Source: Bacillota bacterium (GTDB taxonomy: Bacteria > Bacillota > Clostridia > Christensenellales > Aristaeellaceae). Taken from it: a stretch of 22,022 bases of DNA. Under the pieces are notes generated by a model. That model had not been told where the DNA came from. It worked only from the letters and a program-made list of their open reading frames with translations, and did not search any database. Shown here in pieces: positions 1-8,195 of this stretch. The translations under genes were made by a program, and so were the position numbers. The DNA lies in the NCBI GenBank assembly GCA_023402355.1, contig JAEXCG010000088.1:1-22022 (forward strand), written 5' to 3'. The first letter of the stretch is position 1. Each line of letters starts with the position of its first letter.

Positions 1-1
1 G

Positions 2-328
2 GCGGTGGACTACGTGACCGGGCTGATCTGCGCGGCGAAGGGAGTGTCCGGGAAGAGCGAGAACGGCGCGCTGTCGAGCAAGGCGGGCTTTGAGGGGCTG
101 CTCAAGAAGGGCGTGATGGTGCTGGTGACGTTTATCGCGTGGCAGCTCGACCGGGCGATGGGGACGGCGGTGCTGCACAATGCCGTGGTGTGCTTCTACG
201 TGGCGAACGAGGGCATCTCGATTCTGGAAAACACCTCGCTGCTGGGCGTGCCGTGGCCCAAGAAGCTGCGCGACGCGCTGGACGCCATCGGGAACGGCGA
301 CGGCGGGGAACCGCCCGCGGCGATGTAA
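2..328 (+). CDS. Phage-type holin (Phage_holin_4 / Cph1 family), 5' end missing
   Basis: Only the last 109 or so residues are present; the reading frame is open to the window edge, so the real start lies upstream. A GTG at position 5 is inside the gene, not a start. The visible protein has the family's typical order: a DYVTGL segment at the end of a membrane helix, a basic loop with SSKAGFEGLLKK, a second helix (GVMVLVTFIAWQLDRAMG), then FYVANEGISILENTSLLGVPWPKKL near the C-terminus. Holins of this type are small inner-membrane proteins that form lesions for release of a lysin or toxin. They occur at the end of prophage lysis modules and in secretion cassettes, so this suggests a prophage or its remnant to the left of the window. 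The gene is GC-rich like the host genes and ends just before a strong terminator. The family assignment is from residue pattern; the partner lysin is not visible. Confidence 0.75.
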   Translation, partial: AVDYVTGLICAAKGVSGKSENGALSSKAGFEGLLKKGVMVLVTFIAWQLDRAMGTAVLHNAVVCFYVANEGISILENTSLLGVPWPKKLRDALDAIGNGDGGEPPAAM

Positions 329-351
329 GCTGAACAGATGAATACAGAGAA

Positions 352-397
352 GCCCCCGGCAGAATGCAATGGAAGCATTTTGCCGGGGGCATTTTTT
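352..397 (+). terminator. Rho-independent terminator after the holin
   Basis: A 16-bp stem (352-367 with 375-390, one G-U type pair) with a 7-base loop is followed by a T-rich run starting at 392. It closes the holin transcript and marks the point where base composition changes sharply from GC-rich to AT-rich. Confidence 0.9.
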
Positions 398-528
398 GTT
401 TTAAATAAGTTTGCTAATTATTTGATAAAAAAGCAGGAATTTTACTTTGATTGTGTAAATTATGCAAAAGATGTATGGAAAACTAACGTAATAGTGCAAA
501 TGTCGATGCTGTAGGAGAATACTTACAT

Positions 529-1917
529 ATGAAAAATGATAGCAATCTGTATACGGGCATATTAAAGTTTAGAAATATAAATTTTGTTTTTATCCTTAAT
601 CGTGAGGAACTTAGATTGATTATGCCTCAAGATAAGGAACATGAAGTTATGAAATGGATTTATGATTCTTTCTTGGGAGAATCAATCCAAATGGAGGTAC
701 CGTACTTAATTGGGAACTGCAATGAAAATGGCCATACTTTAATTATTTTTACAAGACAAGGATCTGTTGTAGAAAGCTATAACGATGTACTTTTTGTAGA
801 AACTATTGCATATATTGACTGCGATAATGATTGCTGTGCTATTGGTAAAATTTCGTTTAGTAGTCCAGAAATTAATTATATACATCCAGTTAATAATGCC
901 TTTGAATATTCGTATAATTTGCAAAATGGTGTTTTTTGTATAAACACATTTGACGGTAAATCAACTACAACAGAAAAACAGGTGTTTAAAGTTGATGATG
1001 TTGATGTTATGGTAAGCTTTAGCGTATTAAGAAAACTTAGCTTAAACAATGAGGCAACTCCACTACATTTAAGTTCTTCTATGGAATTTGAATTTGCTCC
1101 GACAAATAATTATGAATTTTTATGGAGATTATGGATCGTTGCAAAGAGGCTTTTGAAATTTTTGTGCTACAGAGAAAATGTCCAGCTTTCTTCGGCAGAA
1201 TTAGCAACCTGTAATGAAGAAGGGAAATTCAAGTATTTTGCTACTATGCATGTTTGGGAAACGGTAATAGATGAATCTAAAATACTTGAAAAAGGAGGTT
1301 ACATAAGGCAGACATATATTTCCGAAATTCAAGGGAAATTATTAACTGATATTGCTGCAAATAAAATATATCTTCGTCATTTTCCGGAAACTTACAGGTC
1401 TGGAAAGAGTAAAAATGCAGCTAGTTTTGTTATGATAACAGCGGCATTTGAATGGGAGTTTCATCGATTATATCCAGATGGAATAAAAAAAAGCGAATCT
1501 ACCCTAAAGGCAGAGCAAAGTGTTTCTGAAACTATAGAAAAATTAATAAGTAGTAGTACTGGAAAGCTGAAGGATAAGTATTCTTTTTTGAAAAGATTGA
1601 TTAAATCATATTCATTGCAATCTAAGATAATCCAAATCGGAAAGGACTTTGATGATATTATAGGGATTTTTGGTAAGAAACTTTATGAAATGAACAATAA
1701 AACGTTGGTGTATTCAGATATGGGGCAACGGCTATCTGATCAAAGAAATCATTTCGCACACGGGGATTTAGATAAAGAATTTATTGGGATTTCGCTTTTG
1801 GATTTAGTTTTTATGGAGTATGTAATCTATGCAATGCAATTAAAATACTATGGAGCATCAAATGAGAACATCCAAAAAGCAATTAATGAGCTATTTTATC
1901 ATAATTTAAAGATTTGA
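529..1917 (+). CDS. Putative HEPN-domain RNase, ApeA-like anti-phage protein
   Basis: The product is 462 residues with no signal peptide or membrane helix. The N-terminal two thirds look beta-rich and mixed, with SSMEFEFAP then a helical NYEFLWRLWIVAKRLLKFL stretch around residues 185-215. The C-terminal third is helical and carries R406-N-H-F-A-H411, the RX4-6H catalytic signature of HEPN ribonucleases, in the context SDQRNHFAHGDLDKEF. This order and length resemble proteins of the ApeA group (ApeA N-terminal domain plus HEPN_Apea), which act in abortive anti-phage defence by cutting RNA; that name is inferred from layout and motif, not from a search. The start at 529 has AGGAG at 513-517. 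Codon use is strongly A/T-ending, unlike every other gene here, which points to recent transfer, perhaps as a cargo gene of the prophage suggested by the upstream holin. No antitoxin or partner gene is recognisable. Other HEPN families remain possible. Confidence 0.6.
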   Translation: MKNDSNLYTGILKFRNINFVFILNREELRLIMPQDKEHEVMKWIYDSFLGESIQMEVPYLIGNCNENGHTLIIFTRQGSVVESYNDVLFVETIAYIDCDNDCCAIGKISFSSPEINYIHPVNNAFEYSYNLQNGVFCINTFDGKSTTTEKQVFKVDDVDVMVSFSVLRKLSLNNEATPLHLSSSMEFEFAPTNNYEFLWRLWIVAKRLLKFLCYRENVQLSSAELATCNEEGKFKYFATMHVWETVIDESKILEKGGYIRQTYISEIQGKLLTDIAANKIYLRHFPETYRSGKSKNAASFVMITAAFEWEFHRLYPDGIKKSESTLKAEQSVSETIEKLISSSTGKLKDKYSFLKRLIKSYSLQSKIIQIGKDFDDIIGIFGKKLYEMNNKTLVYSDMGQRLSDQRNHFAHGDLDKEFIGISLLDLVFMEYVIYAMQLKYYGASNENIQKAINELFYHNLKI

Positions 1918-2523
1918 CGCTTACCCCCCCCTCCGTTGGAAGAATAGATAAAACTATATTGAGGAACTTGCGTCATGATTGCGAATTCACGTATAAAAAA
2001 AGAGGGACGAAAAATAGTTGATTTATTAATTGACGGAGGGGAATGGAATAACTAGTGGATATGCTATTATCTCGTGCGATGTTCCATCCAACAGGCAAAG
2101 CTCTTTATTGGATTGACAAATTTTGTGGCCATTTCTGCCATCATCAAACCGAGTTACTAAGATATCGCGTAAATGTTGTTGATCCAGTCTATGACCTTTG
2201 GGATAAAATGCATCTGCACTTAATAGCCAATTATTCCGTTTATTACCAAATATTTCGCAGGTGACTTCATGTTTAGCGCATGGATATGTGAGACGTGCAG
2301 AATGGATATATATGCTGCTTGAGCTTTTAAATGTAATATTCTACATGAGATTTGCAAAATAGGCAATGCTTATGTGCAACATCCATAAACAAATTAATGC
2401 GATCAAAAACTTTTGTTTTAGTGGTTAAGGAGTGGAATGGGGAAATCGAAAATTGCATTTAGTGATTATTATTGTCGTCATTTTGTGTGCGCTTGTAGAC
2501 GGTTCCACATCTTCGGCACCAGC
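1918..2523. other. AT-rich stretch without a convincing gene
   Basis: About 600 bases share the low-GC composition of the HEPN gene. It holds an 8-base C run (1924-1931), a GGAGGGG motif at 2035-2041 and an open frame of 69 codons (2055-2264). That frame starts with GTG, lacks a properly spaced ribosome site and matches nothing I recognise. I see no RNA gene, transposase fragment or clear inverted repeat. It may be decayed remains of the transferred segment or a non-coding leader. The 10-mer TTTTGTTTTA occurs at both margins of the island (394-403 and 2411-2420), but in such AT-rich DNA this may be chance. Confidence 0.4.
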
Positions 2524-2558
2524 AAATCCGCCGGCTTTTGAAGCCGACGGATTTTTTT
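2524..2558 (+). terminator. Rho-independent terminator upstream of the ArAE gene
   Basis: A 14-bp stem with one mismatch (2524-2537 with 2541-2554) has a 3-base loop and ends in a run of seven T (2552-2558). It insulates the exporter gene from the AT-rich island. It also lies inside the upstream extension of that gene's open frame, which argues for the shorter start at 2603. Confidence 0.8.
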
Positions 2559-2602
2559 ATGGCATAAACGGGCAAATTCAGACCCAAAGGAGGGCGATGG
2601 AG

Positions 2603-3583
2603 ATGAGGCGGCTGGAGAGGGCCTACATCGTGCAGGGCATCAAGGTGGCGCTTGGGGCTACGGCGGCCATCGTGCTTGCGAATTTTTTGTGCCTTTCCTA
2701 TAGCTCGACGGCGGGCATCATCACGGTGCTGGGCATTCTCGGCACCAAAAAGGAAACCCTCGTCATCGCGGGCTTCAAGCTCCTATCGTTTCTCGCGGCG
2801 CTGCTGATCGCCTTCGTCTGTTACGGTGCGCTGGGGTACACGATCGCGGGCTTTTCCCTGTACCTGTTCATCTTCTCCGTCGTGTGTTACACGTTCGGCT
2901 GGAATTACTCCATCGCCATGATCTCCGTGCTTATTTCGCACTTCCTGACGGAGCGTTCGATGGCCCTGCCGGTGATCTACAACGAAGCGCTGCTCTTTGG
3001 CGTCGGCACCGCGTGCAGCATACTCGTCAACCTGCACCTTCGCTCCGACGAGCGCAAGATGGCGCTGCTGCTAGAGCGCATCGACGGAGAGATGAAGCGG
3101 CTTTTGCTGCTGACCGGGCGCGTGCTGGACGATGGCGACCGGTCGGAGGACGTCGCGCGGGGACTCGAAACGCTGGAGCAGGACATTCAGCGCGCGGGCG
3201 TCGCCGCGATGAACAACGCCAACAATCAGCTCTTCAAGCGGTCGTACTACGAAATCCGCTATTTGCAGATGCGCGCGCACCAGCGGCGGATTCTCGGGCA
3301 GATTTACACGGCGATGAAGAAAATCCGCTACGTGCCGCCGCAGCATGGGGAGGTGCGCTCCTTCTTTACGCGGGTGTCGCAGGAATACCGCATAGATAAC
3401 GATGTGAGCGATTTGCTGCGGGAACTGGACGAACTGCTTTCGCGCATGCGGGAGCAGCGGCTTCCGGCATCCCGCGACGAGTTCGAGAGCCGGGCGCTGC
3501 TGTACTATATCCTTTGCAGGATGGAGGACTTCCTGCGGCTCAAGCGGGAATTTTACGAGCAGAACCACCGCGCGGGGCGATGA
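2603..3583 (+). CDS. Aromatic acid exporter (ArAE_1 / FUSC-like) family membrane protein
   Basis: The product is 326 residues, the usual size of the Bacillota ArAE_1 family. The N-terminal half (about residues 10-145) has four to six hydrophobic helices, including YIVQGIKVALGATAAIVLANFLCL followed by STAGIITVLGILGTKKET, the conserved first part of the family. The C-terminal half (from about residue 150) is soluble, charged and helical, as in the ArAE_1 C-terminal domain. Family members are thought to export aromatic acids or other small organic compounds, but the substrate here is unknown. The frame extends up to 2432, yet the start at 2603 is preferred: AGGAGGG lies at 2588-2594 with eight bases of spacing, and the extension would run through a terminator. 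An ATG at 2597 is in frame but too close to the ribosome site. It is GC-rich like the host backbone, so it marks the right-hand return to native DNA. No terminator is evident after it. Confidence 0.75.
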   Translation: MRRLERAYIVQGIKVALGATAAIVLANFLCLSYSSTAGIITVLGILGTKKETLVIAGFKLLSFLAALLIAFVCYGALGYTIAGFSLYLFIFSVVCYTFGWNYSIAMISVLISHFLTERSMALPVIYNEALLFGVGTACSILVNLHLRSDERKMALLLERIDGEMKRLLLLTGRVLDDGDRSEDVARGLETLEQDIQRAGVAAMNNANNQLFKRSYYEIRYLQMRAHQRRILGQIYTAMKKIRYVPPQHGEVRSFFTRVSQEYRIDNDVSDLLRELDELLSRMREQRLPASRDEFESRALLYYILCRMEDFLRLKREFYEQNHRAGR

Positions 3584-3662
3584 AGGCTCGTCTTGGCCGC
3601 GCAGCACGCTAAAGGGCGCTTCCTATGGAACGGCGGCCGTGTGCACTGGCAGCAACTCGTCC

Positions 3663-3692
3663 TTGATGTGGGCGGCATACGTGTGCTATAAT
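3663..3692 (+). promoter_or_regulatory. Sigma-A type promoter of the molybdenum cofactor operon
   Basis: TTGATG at 3663-3668 and a perfect TATAAT at 3687-3692 are 18 bp apart, and a TG at 3684-3685 makes an extended -10. The start of transcription would be near 3699, leaving a leader of about 24 bases before the first gene, too short for a riboswitch. Confidence 0.75.
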
Positions 3693-3722
3693 TGACCCAA
3701 TGCCAAACGGAGGAAAAAACAG

Positions 3723-4742
3723 ATGAAATGTATTGAAACGACACAGGCAGCCGGACACGTCCTCTGCCACGACATAACGGTCATCGTCAAGGACGTCAAG
3801 AAGGGCGTCGCCTTTAAAAAGGGCCACGTCGTGACGGAAGCGGACATCCCCGAGCTCCTGAAGCTGGGCAAGGATCACCTGTACGTCTGGGAAAAGGACG
3901 ACACCATGCTGCACGAAAACGAGGCGGCGGAGATCCTTTACACGATCTGCAAGGGCGAGAACATGCACGGCACCGCCCCGCAGGAAGGCAAGATCGAGCT
4001 GGTTGCGGACTGCGACGGCCTGCTGACCATCGATTCTGCGCGCCTGTACGCGGTCAACGACATCGAGGAGCTGATGATCGCCACCCGTCACGGCAACACG
4101 CCGGTAAAAAAGGGGGACAAGCTGGCGGGCACGCGCGTGATCCCGCTGGTCATCAAAAAGGAAAAGATGGAGGCCGCGCGCGAAGCGGCGGGGGACAAGC
4201 CCCTCCTGAACGTGCTGCCCTATCGGAAGATGCGCTGCGGCATCGTGACCACGGGCAACGAGGTCTTCTACGGCCGCATCAAGGATACGTTCACGCCCGT
4301 CATCGAGCAGAAGGTCGCGGAGTACGGCATCGAAATCATGGGACACGAAACCTGCCCGGACGATCAGGAGAAGATTACCGCCGCGATTGAGCGCCTGCTT
4401 ATGCAGGGGGCGGAGCTGATCCTCACCACCGGCGGCATGAGCGTCGACCCCGACGACCGGACGCCCAGCGCGATTCGCGCTACCGGCGCGAGCGTCGTCA
4501 CCTACGGCGCGCCGGTGCTGCCGGGCGCCATGATGCTGCTGGCCTACACGAAGGACGGCGTGCCGATTCTGGGGCTTCCGGGCTGCGTGATGTACGCGAA
4601 ACGCACGGTGTTCGACCTGGTATTGCCGCGCATTGCCGCGGGGCAGAAGCTGGAACGCCGGGACATCGTGGCGTTCGGCGAGGGCGGCCTTTGCCTCTCC
4701 TGCCCGACCTGCACCTATCCCAACTGCGGATTTGGAAAGTGA
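3723..4742 (+). CDS. Molybdopterin-binding MoeA-like protein with Cys-rich C-terminal tail
   Basis: The product is 339 residues. Residues 1-165 form an N-terminal region unlike canonical MoeA domains, starting MKCIETTQAAGHVLCHD. Residues 170-315 are a molybdopterin-binding fold of the MoCF_biosynth type, with IVTTGNEV (174-181), TTGGMSVDPDD (235-245) and LPGCVM (285-290). The last 16 residues carry four cysteines (C324, C327, C330, C335) ending CGFGK, a pattern I associate with Bacillota members of this MoeA-related group, possibly a metal site. A role in binding or handing over molybdopterin or its metal is inferred; the exact reaction is unknown. It is the first gene of the cofactor operon, with AGGAGG-like sequence at 3709-3714, and is followed after seven bases by true moeA. 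Having two MoeA-related proteins side by side suggests separate duties, perhaps for a special form of the cofactor. Confidence 0.8.
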   Translation: MKCIETTQAAGHVLCHDITVIVKDVKKGVAFKKGHVVTEADIPELLKLGKDHLYVWEKDDTMLHENEAAEILYTICKGENMHGTAPQEGKIELVADCDGLLTIDSARLYAVNDIEELMIATRHGNTPVKKGDKLAGTRVIPLVIKKEKMEAAREAAGDKPLLNVLPYRKMRCGIVTTGNEVFYGRIKDTFTPVIEQKVAEYGIEIMGHETCPDDQEKITAAIERLLMQGAELILTTGGMSVDPDDRTPSAIRATGASVVTYGAPVLPGAMMLLAYTKDGVPILGLPGCVMYAKRTVFDLVLPRIAAGQKLERRDIVAFGEGGLCLSCPTCTYPNCGFGK

Positions 4743-4749
4743 GGACGCG

Positions 4750-5949
4750 ATGGAAACACTGGAAAGCGCGCTGTCGCTTCTCTTATCCCATACCAAACCA
4801 ATTGGGCGCTCGGAGGAGGTTTCGCTCCTCGACGCCCTGGGCCGCGTCGCGGCAAAGGACATCCTCTCGCCCATGAACGTGCCCCCCTTTGACCGCTCGC
4901 CGCTGGACGGTTACGCGCAAAGAAGCGCGGACATCGTCGGGGTTTCGCGCGAAGCTCCCCGCACGCTGCGCGTGATCGGGGAGGTCTGCGCGGGCAGCGG
5001 GGAGGTATTCTGCCCCGGCCCGGGCGAGGCGGTGCGCGTGATGACGGGCGCGCAGATTCCGGACGGGTGCGACTGCGTGATCCGTCAGGAGGACACCGAC
5101 GAGGGCATGGAGCAGGTCCGGATCTACGCGGAGCTTTCGCACCACCAGAACATCTGCTTTTGCGGCGAGGACGTGAAGGCGGGCAGCCTGATCGTCCGGG
5201 CGGGCGAGCGGCTGACCAGCGCGCACATCGGCGTGCTGGCGAGCTTGGGCGTGACGCGCGTGTCCGTCTACGGCCGCGTGCGCGCGGCGCTTCTGTGCAC
5301 GGGCGACGAGCTGGTACAGCCGGGCAGCCCCCTGACGCGGGGGAAGATTTACGACTCCAACCACGCCGCGCTCTGCGCGCGCCTTGCGGAACTAGGCGTA
5401 GAAGTCCGGGCGCTCAACAGCGAGCGCGACGAGCCCGAGCACGTGGCGAACGCGCTGTGCCGGGCGGCGAAGGAGGCGGACATCCTCCTCACCACCGGCG
5501 GCGTGTCGGTGGGCAAGAAGGACATCTTTCATCAGGTGCTGCCGCTGATGGGCGCAAAGCAGCTCTTCTGGAAGGTGGCGCTCAAGCCCGGCAGCCCGCT
5601 GCTGTGCGCGCGGTACGAGGACAAGCTCGTGATCTGCCTTTCCGGCAACCCGTTTGCCGCGCTGTGCTGTTTCGAGCTGTTCGCAAAGCCTGTGCTTGCG
5701 TGTCTTGCGGGCGACCGGGGCGCGGTGAACCCGCGCGTGCACGCGAAGCTTTCGGGCGTGTTCTCGAAAAAGAGCCCGGGCAGGAGGCTGATTCGCGCGT
5801 TCTTCGACGGGGAGCGCGTGCGCTTGACGGGAGAAAACCATTCCAGCGGCTCTCTTTTCACGATGATCGGCTGCAACTGCCTGATCGACATTCCCGCGGG
5901 GAGCGGAGCGCTCGCCGACGGCGACGACGTGGAAATTTTGCTGTTGTGA
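4750..5949 (+). CDS. moeA: Molybdopterin molybdenumtransferase MoeA
   Basis: The product is 399 residues, typical for MoeA. It inserts molybdate (or tungstate) into adenylylated molybdopterin, the last step of making the basic cofactor in the cytoplasm. Visible marks in order are the N-terminal PPFDRSPLDGYA (45-56; the family usually has PxFDNSAMDGYA, so S-A-M is replaced by S-P-L), VRVMTGAQIPDGCD near residue 100, CTGDELVQPG near 185, TTGGVSVGKKD near 248, the SGNPFAALCCFE segment near 298, and a C-terminal MoeA domain IV ending in DDVEILLL. The frame is open further upstream, but that part overlaps the preceding gene in another phase. The ATG at 4750 starts the conserved METLESALSLLLSHT. 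It lies seven bases after the previous stop and 18 bases before moaC, consistent with one mRNA. Confidence 0.93.
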   Translation: METLESALSLLLSHTKPIGRSEEVSLLDALGRVAAKDILSPMNVPPFDRSPLDGYAQRSADIVGVSREAPRTLRVIGEVCAGSGEVFCPGPGEAVRVMTGAQIPDGCDCVIRQEDTDEGMEQVRIYAELSHHQNICFCGEDVKAGSLIVRAGERLTSAHIGVLASLGVTRVSVYGRVRAALLCTGDELVQPGSPLTRGKIYDSNHAALCARLAELGVEVRALNSERDEPEHVANALCRAAKEADILLTTGGVSVGKKDIFHQVLPLMGAKQLFWKVALKPGSPLLCARYEDKLVICLSGNPFAALCCFELFAKPVLACLAGDRGAVNPRVHAKLSGVFSKKSPGRRLIRAFFDGERVRLTGENHSSGSLFTMIGCNCLIDIPAGSGALADGDDVEILLL

Positions 5950-5967
5950 CCGATAGAAAGGCGCTTT

Positions 5968-6466
<499 letters not shown>

Positions 6467-6474
<8 letters not shown>

Positions 6475-7438
6475 CGCGTGCGGGCGCACGATCGACTACG
6501 TGCGCATTTCCATAACCGACCGGTGCAACCTGCGCTGCGTGTACTGCATGCCGGCGGGCGGCATCGAGCCCTTCCCGCATGCGGACGTGCTCACGTTTGA
6601 AGAAATCGTCCGCGTGACGCGCGCGCTCGCCCGGCTGGGCGTGCGCTACGTGCGGCTGACGGGCGGAGAGCCCATGGCGAGAAAGGGCTGTTTGGAGCTG
6701 ATGCGCCTCATCCACGAGGTCGAGGGCATCGAGGAAATCTCGATGACGACCAACGGCCTGCTGCTCGACGGCAGGATGGAGGAAGCGCGAAAGGCGGGCC
6801 TGACGGCGCTCAACATCAGCCTGGACACGCTGGACCCGGAGGCGTACCGGCGCATCACGCGCAGGGGCGAGCTCGCGCCCGTGCTGCGGGTGATCGACGA
6901 GGCGCTGTCCTGCGGGGTTCGGGTCAAGGTCAACGCCGTGCCCGTTCGCGGGCTGAACGACGCGGGCCTGGTCGATCTGGCGCGCCTGGCGAAGGATCAG
7001 CCGATCGACGTGCGCTTCATCGAGCTCATGCCCGTCGGCTGCGGGGCGGATCTCATGCCCATCCCGCCGGACGAGGTGCACGCGCTGCTGAGCTGCGAGC
7101 TGGGCGCGCTTGAGGACGACCCGGAGCGCCATGGCTTTGGCCCGGCGCGCTACGCCAAGCCCGCGGGCTTCCAGGGAAGCATCGGGTTTATCAGCGCGAT
7201 GAGCCATGAGTTTTGCGAGTCCTGCAACCGCGTGCGGCTGACGGCGGACGGCTACCTCAAGCTCTGCCTCAACCACAGGGCCGGCATGGACGTGCGGGCC
7301 TTGCTTCGGGGCGGCGTGGAGGACGCGGCGCTTCAGGCGGCGCTTCGAGAGGCCATCGAAAAGAAACCGCGCCGTCACGGCTTTTTAGAGGACATTTCCG
7401 ACCGCGAGGTGCGCCGGATGAACGAAATCGGCGGCTGA
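6467..7438 (+). CDS. moaA: GTP 3',8-cyclase MoaA (radical SAM)
   Basis: The product is 323 residues, typical for the family. It is a radical SAM enzyme that opens molybdopterin synthesis from GTP. The N-terminal cluster motif CX3CX2C is at C20, C24 and C27 (DRCNLRCVYC), followed by LTGGEP, the SAM-binding stretch. The C-terminal second [4Fe-4S] site CX2CX13C is at C250, C253 and C267, in the context CESCNRVRLTADGYLKLCL. The protein ends in Gly-Gly, as active MoaA proteins do. A TTG at 6452 would give a five-residue extension, but the ATG at 6467 fits better because AGGTGAAGG lies about two to eleven bases before it. It overlaps moaC by eight bases. The enzyme is oxygen-sensitive, in keeping with an anaerobe. 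Confidence 0.95.
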
Positions 7439-7543
7439 GCGGATACGCGAAGGATTAAAGGACGCCGCGCATGGGCATATTTACCTGAAAGCGCCGGCGC
7501 GGCGAACAAGAGAAAGCGGCCAGGCCGCCATGGAGGAATGCAG

Positions 7544-8044
7544 ATGTACAAGGCTGCGATCATCACCCTGTCCGACAAGGGCGCGCGCGGCGAGCGCGAG
7601 GACGTGAGTGGGCAGGTCATCCGCGAGCTGCTCACGGGGGGCGGCTATGAAATCGCCGAGCAGTTGCTGCTCAGCGACGACCGGGAAGGGCTGACGCGGG
7701 AGCTTATCCGCATCGCGGACACCGGCGCGGCGGACCTCGTCGTGACGACGGGAGGCACCGGCTTTTCCGTGCGGGACAACGCGCCGGAGGCGACGATGGA
7801 CGCCATCGAGCGCAGCGCCCCCGGCATCGCCGAGGCCATGCGCATGCAAAGCCTGTCGATTACGCCGCGCGGGATGCTCTCGCGCGGGGTCAGCGGCATC
7901 AGAAAGCGCACGCTGATCGTGAACCTGCCGGGGAGCCCCAAGGCGGTACGGGAAAACCTCTCGTTTATCCTCAGCTCGCTCGATCACGGCATCGCCATCT
8001 TGAAGGGCGACGCGGGCGAATGCGCGCAGGCGCCGAAAGCGTAA
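7544..8044 (+). CDS. mogA: MogA/MoaB-type molybdopterin adenylyltransferase
   Basis: The product is 166 residues with a single MoCF_biosynth domain. It activates molybdopterin with ATP so that MoeA can insert the metal. Motifs are the N-terminal IITLSDKGARGEREDVSG (7-23), the pterin-binding TTGGTGFSVRDNAPEAT (68-84) with D78, and NLPGSPKAVRENL near residue 127. MogA and MoaB cannot be cleanly told apart from this view; the symbol reflects function in an operon that has only one such gene. ATG 7538 also lies in frame, but the GGAGG at 7532-7536 is then one base away; ATG 7544 gives seven bases of spacing and is preferred. It is separated from moaA by 105 bases and from modA by the riboswitch region. 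Confidence 0.88.
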   Translation: MYKAAIITLSDKGARGEREDVSGQVIRELLTGGGYEIAEQLLLSDDREGLTRELIRIADTGAADLVVTTGGTGFSVRDNAPEATMDAIERSAPGIAEAMRMQSLSITPRGMLSRGVSGIRKRTLIVNLPGSPKAVRENLSFILSSLDHGIAILKGDAGECAQAPKA

Positions 8045-8076
8045 ACCCTTGAAGATGGTAAACTGAATAAAACCCT

Positions 8077-8195
8077 CTTTCTCCGAGCGGCTGTGGCTAA
8101 AGCGAAAGCCATGTCCTGCCGCCGAGGGGCGCGTAGAGCGTCCCGCAGGGCGGTGCTGGAAACGGCATCACCTTCCGCGTTTGAAAAGGAGAAGG
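8077..8195 (+). promoter_or_regulatory. Moco/Tuco-type riboswitch aptamer upstream of modA
   Basis: This part of the 229-bp gap before modA folds by eye into a closed multi-stem domain. An outer 8-bp stem P1 joins 8077-8084 with 8188-8195. It encloses stem 8087-8091/8118-8122, a hairpin 8094-8098/8107-8111, a hairpin 8127-8132/8138-8144 with a bulge, and a hairpin 8152-8158/8163-8172 capped by a GAAA tetraloop. The CTCCGAGC opening, the CCGAGGGG segment and the GCTG-GAAA-CGGC hairpin resemble the Moco RNA motif, which binds molybdenum or tungsten cofactor and lies before Moco synthesis and molybdate transport genes. The position before modA in a Moco operon supports this strongly. The assignment rests on my memory of the consensus and on base pairing, not on a covariance-model search. 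Whether it is the Moco or the Tuco subtype is open. Confidence 0.75.

Noticed and set aside
2055..2264. Open frame of 69 codons in the AT-rich island as a small gene
   Set aside because: It starts with GTG, the only ribosome-like motif (2035-2041) is 13 or more bases away, and the residue pattern is not recognisable. It may be a relic, but there is no positive support.
2432..2602. Extended N-terminus of the ArAE protein starting at 2432
   Set aside because: The extension runs through a clear terminator (2524-2558), has foreign composition, and the family starts at the segment after 2603, where a good ribosome site lies.
3609..4874. Long minus-strand open frame (421 codons) opposite the Cys-tailed MoeA-like gene
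   Set aside because: It is Arg/His/Ala-rich low-quality sequence typical of the antisense shadow of a GC-rich gene; the plus strand has clear motifs.
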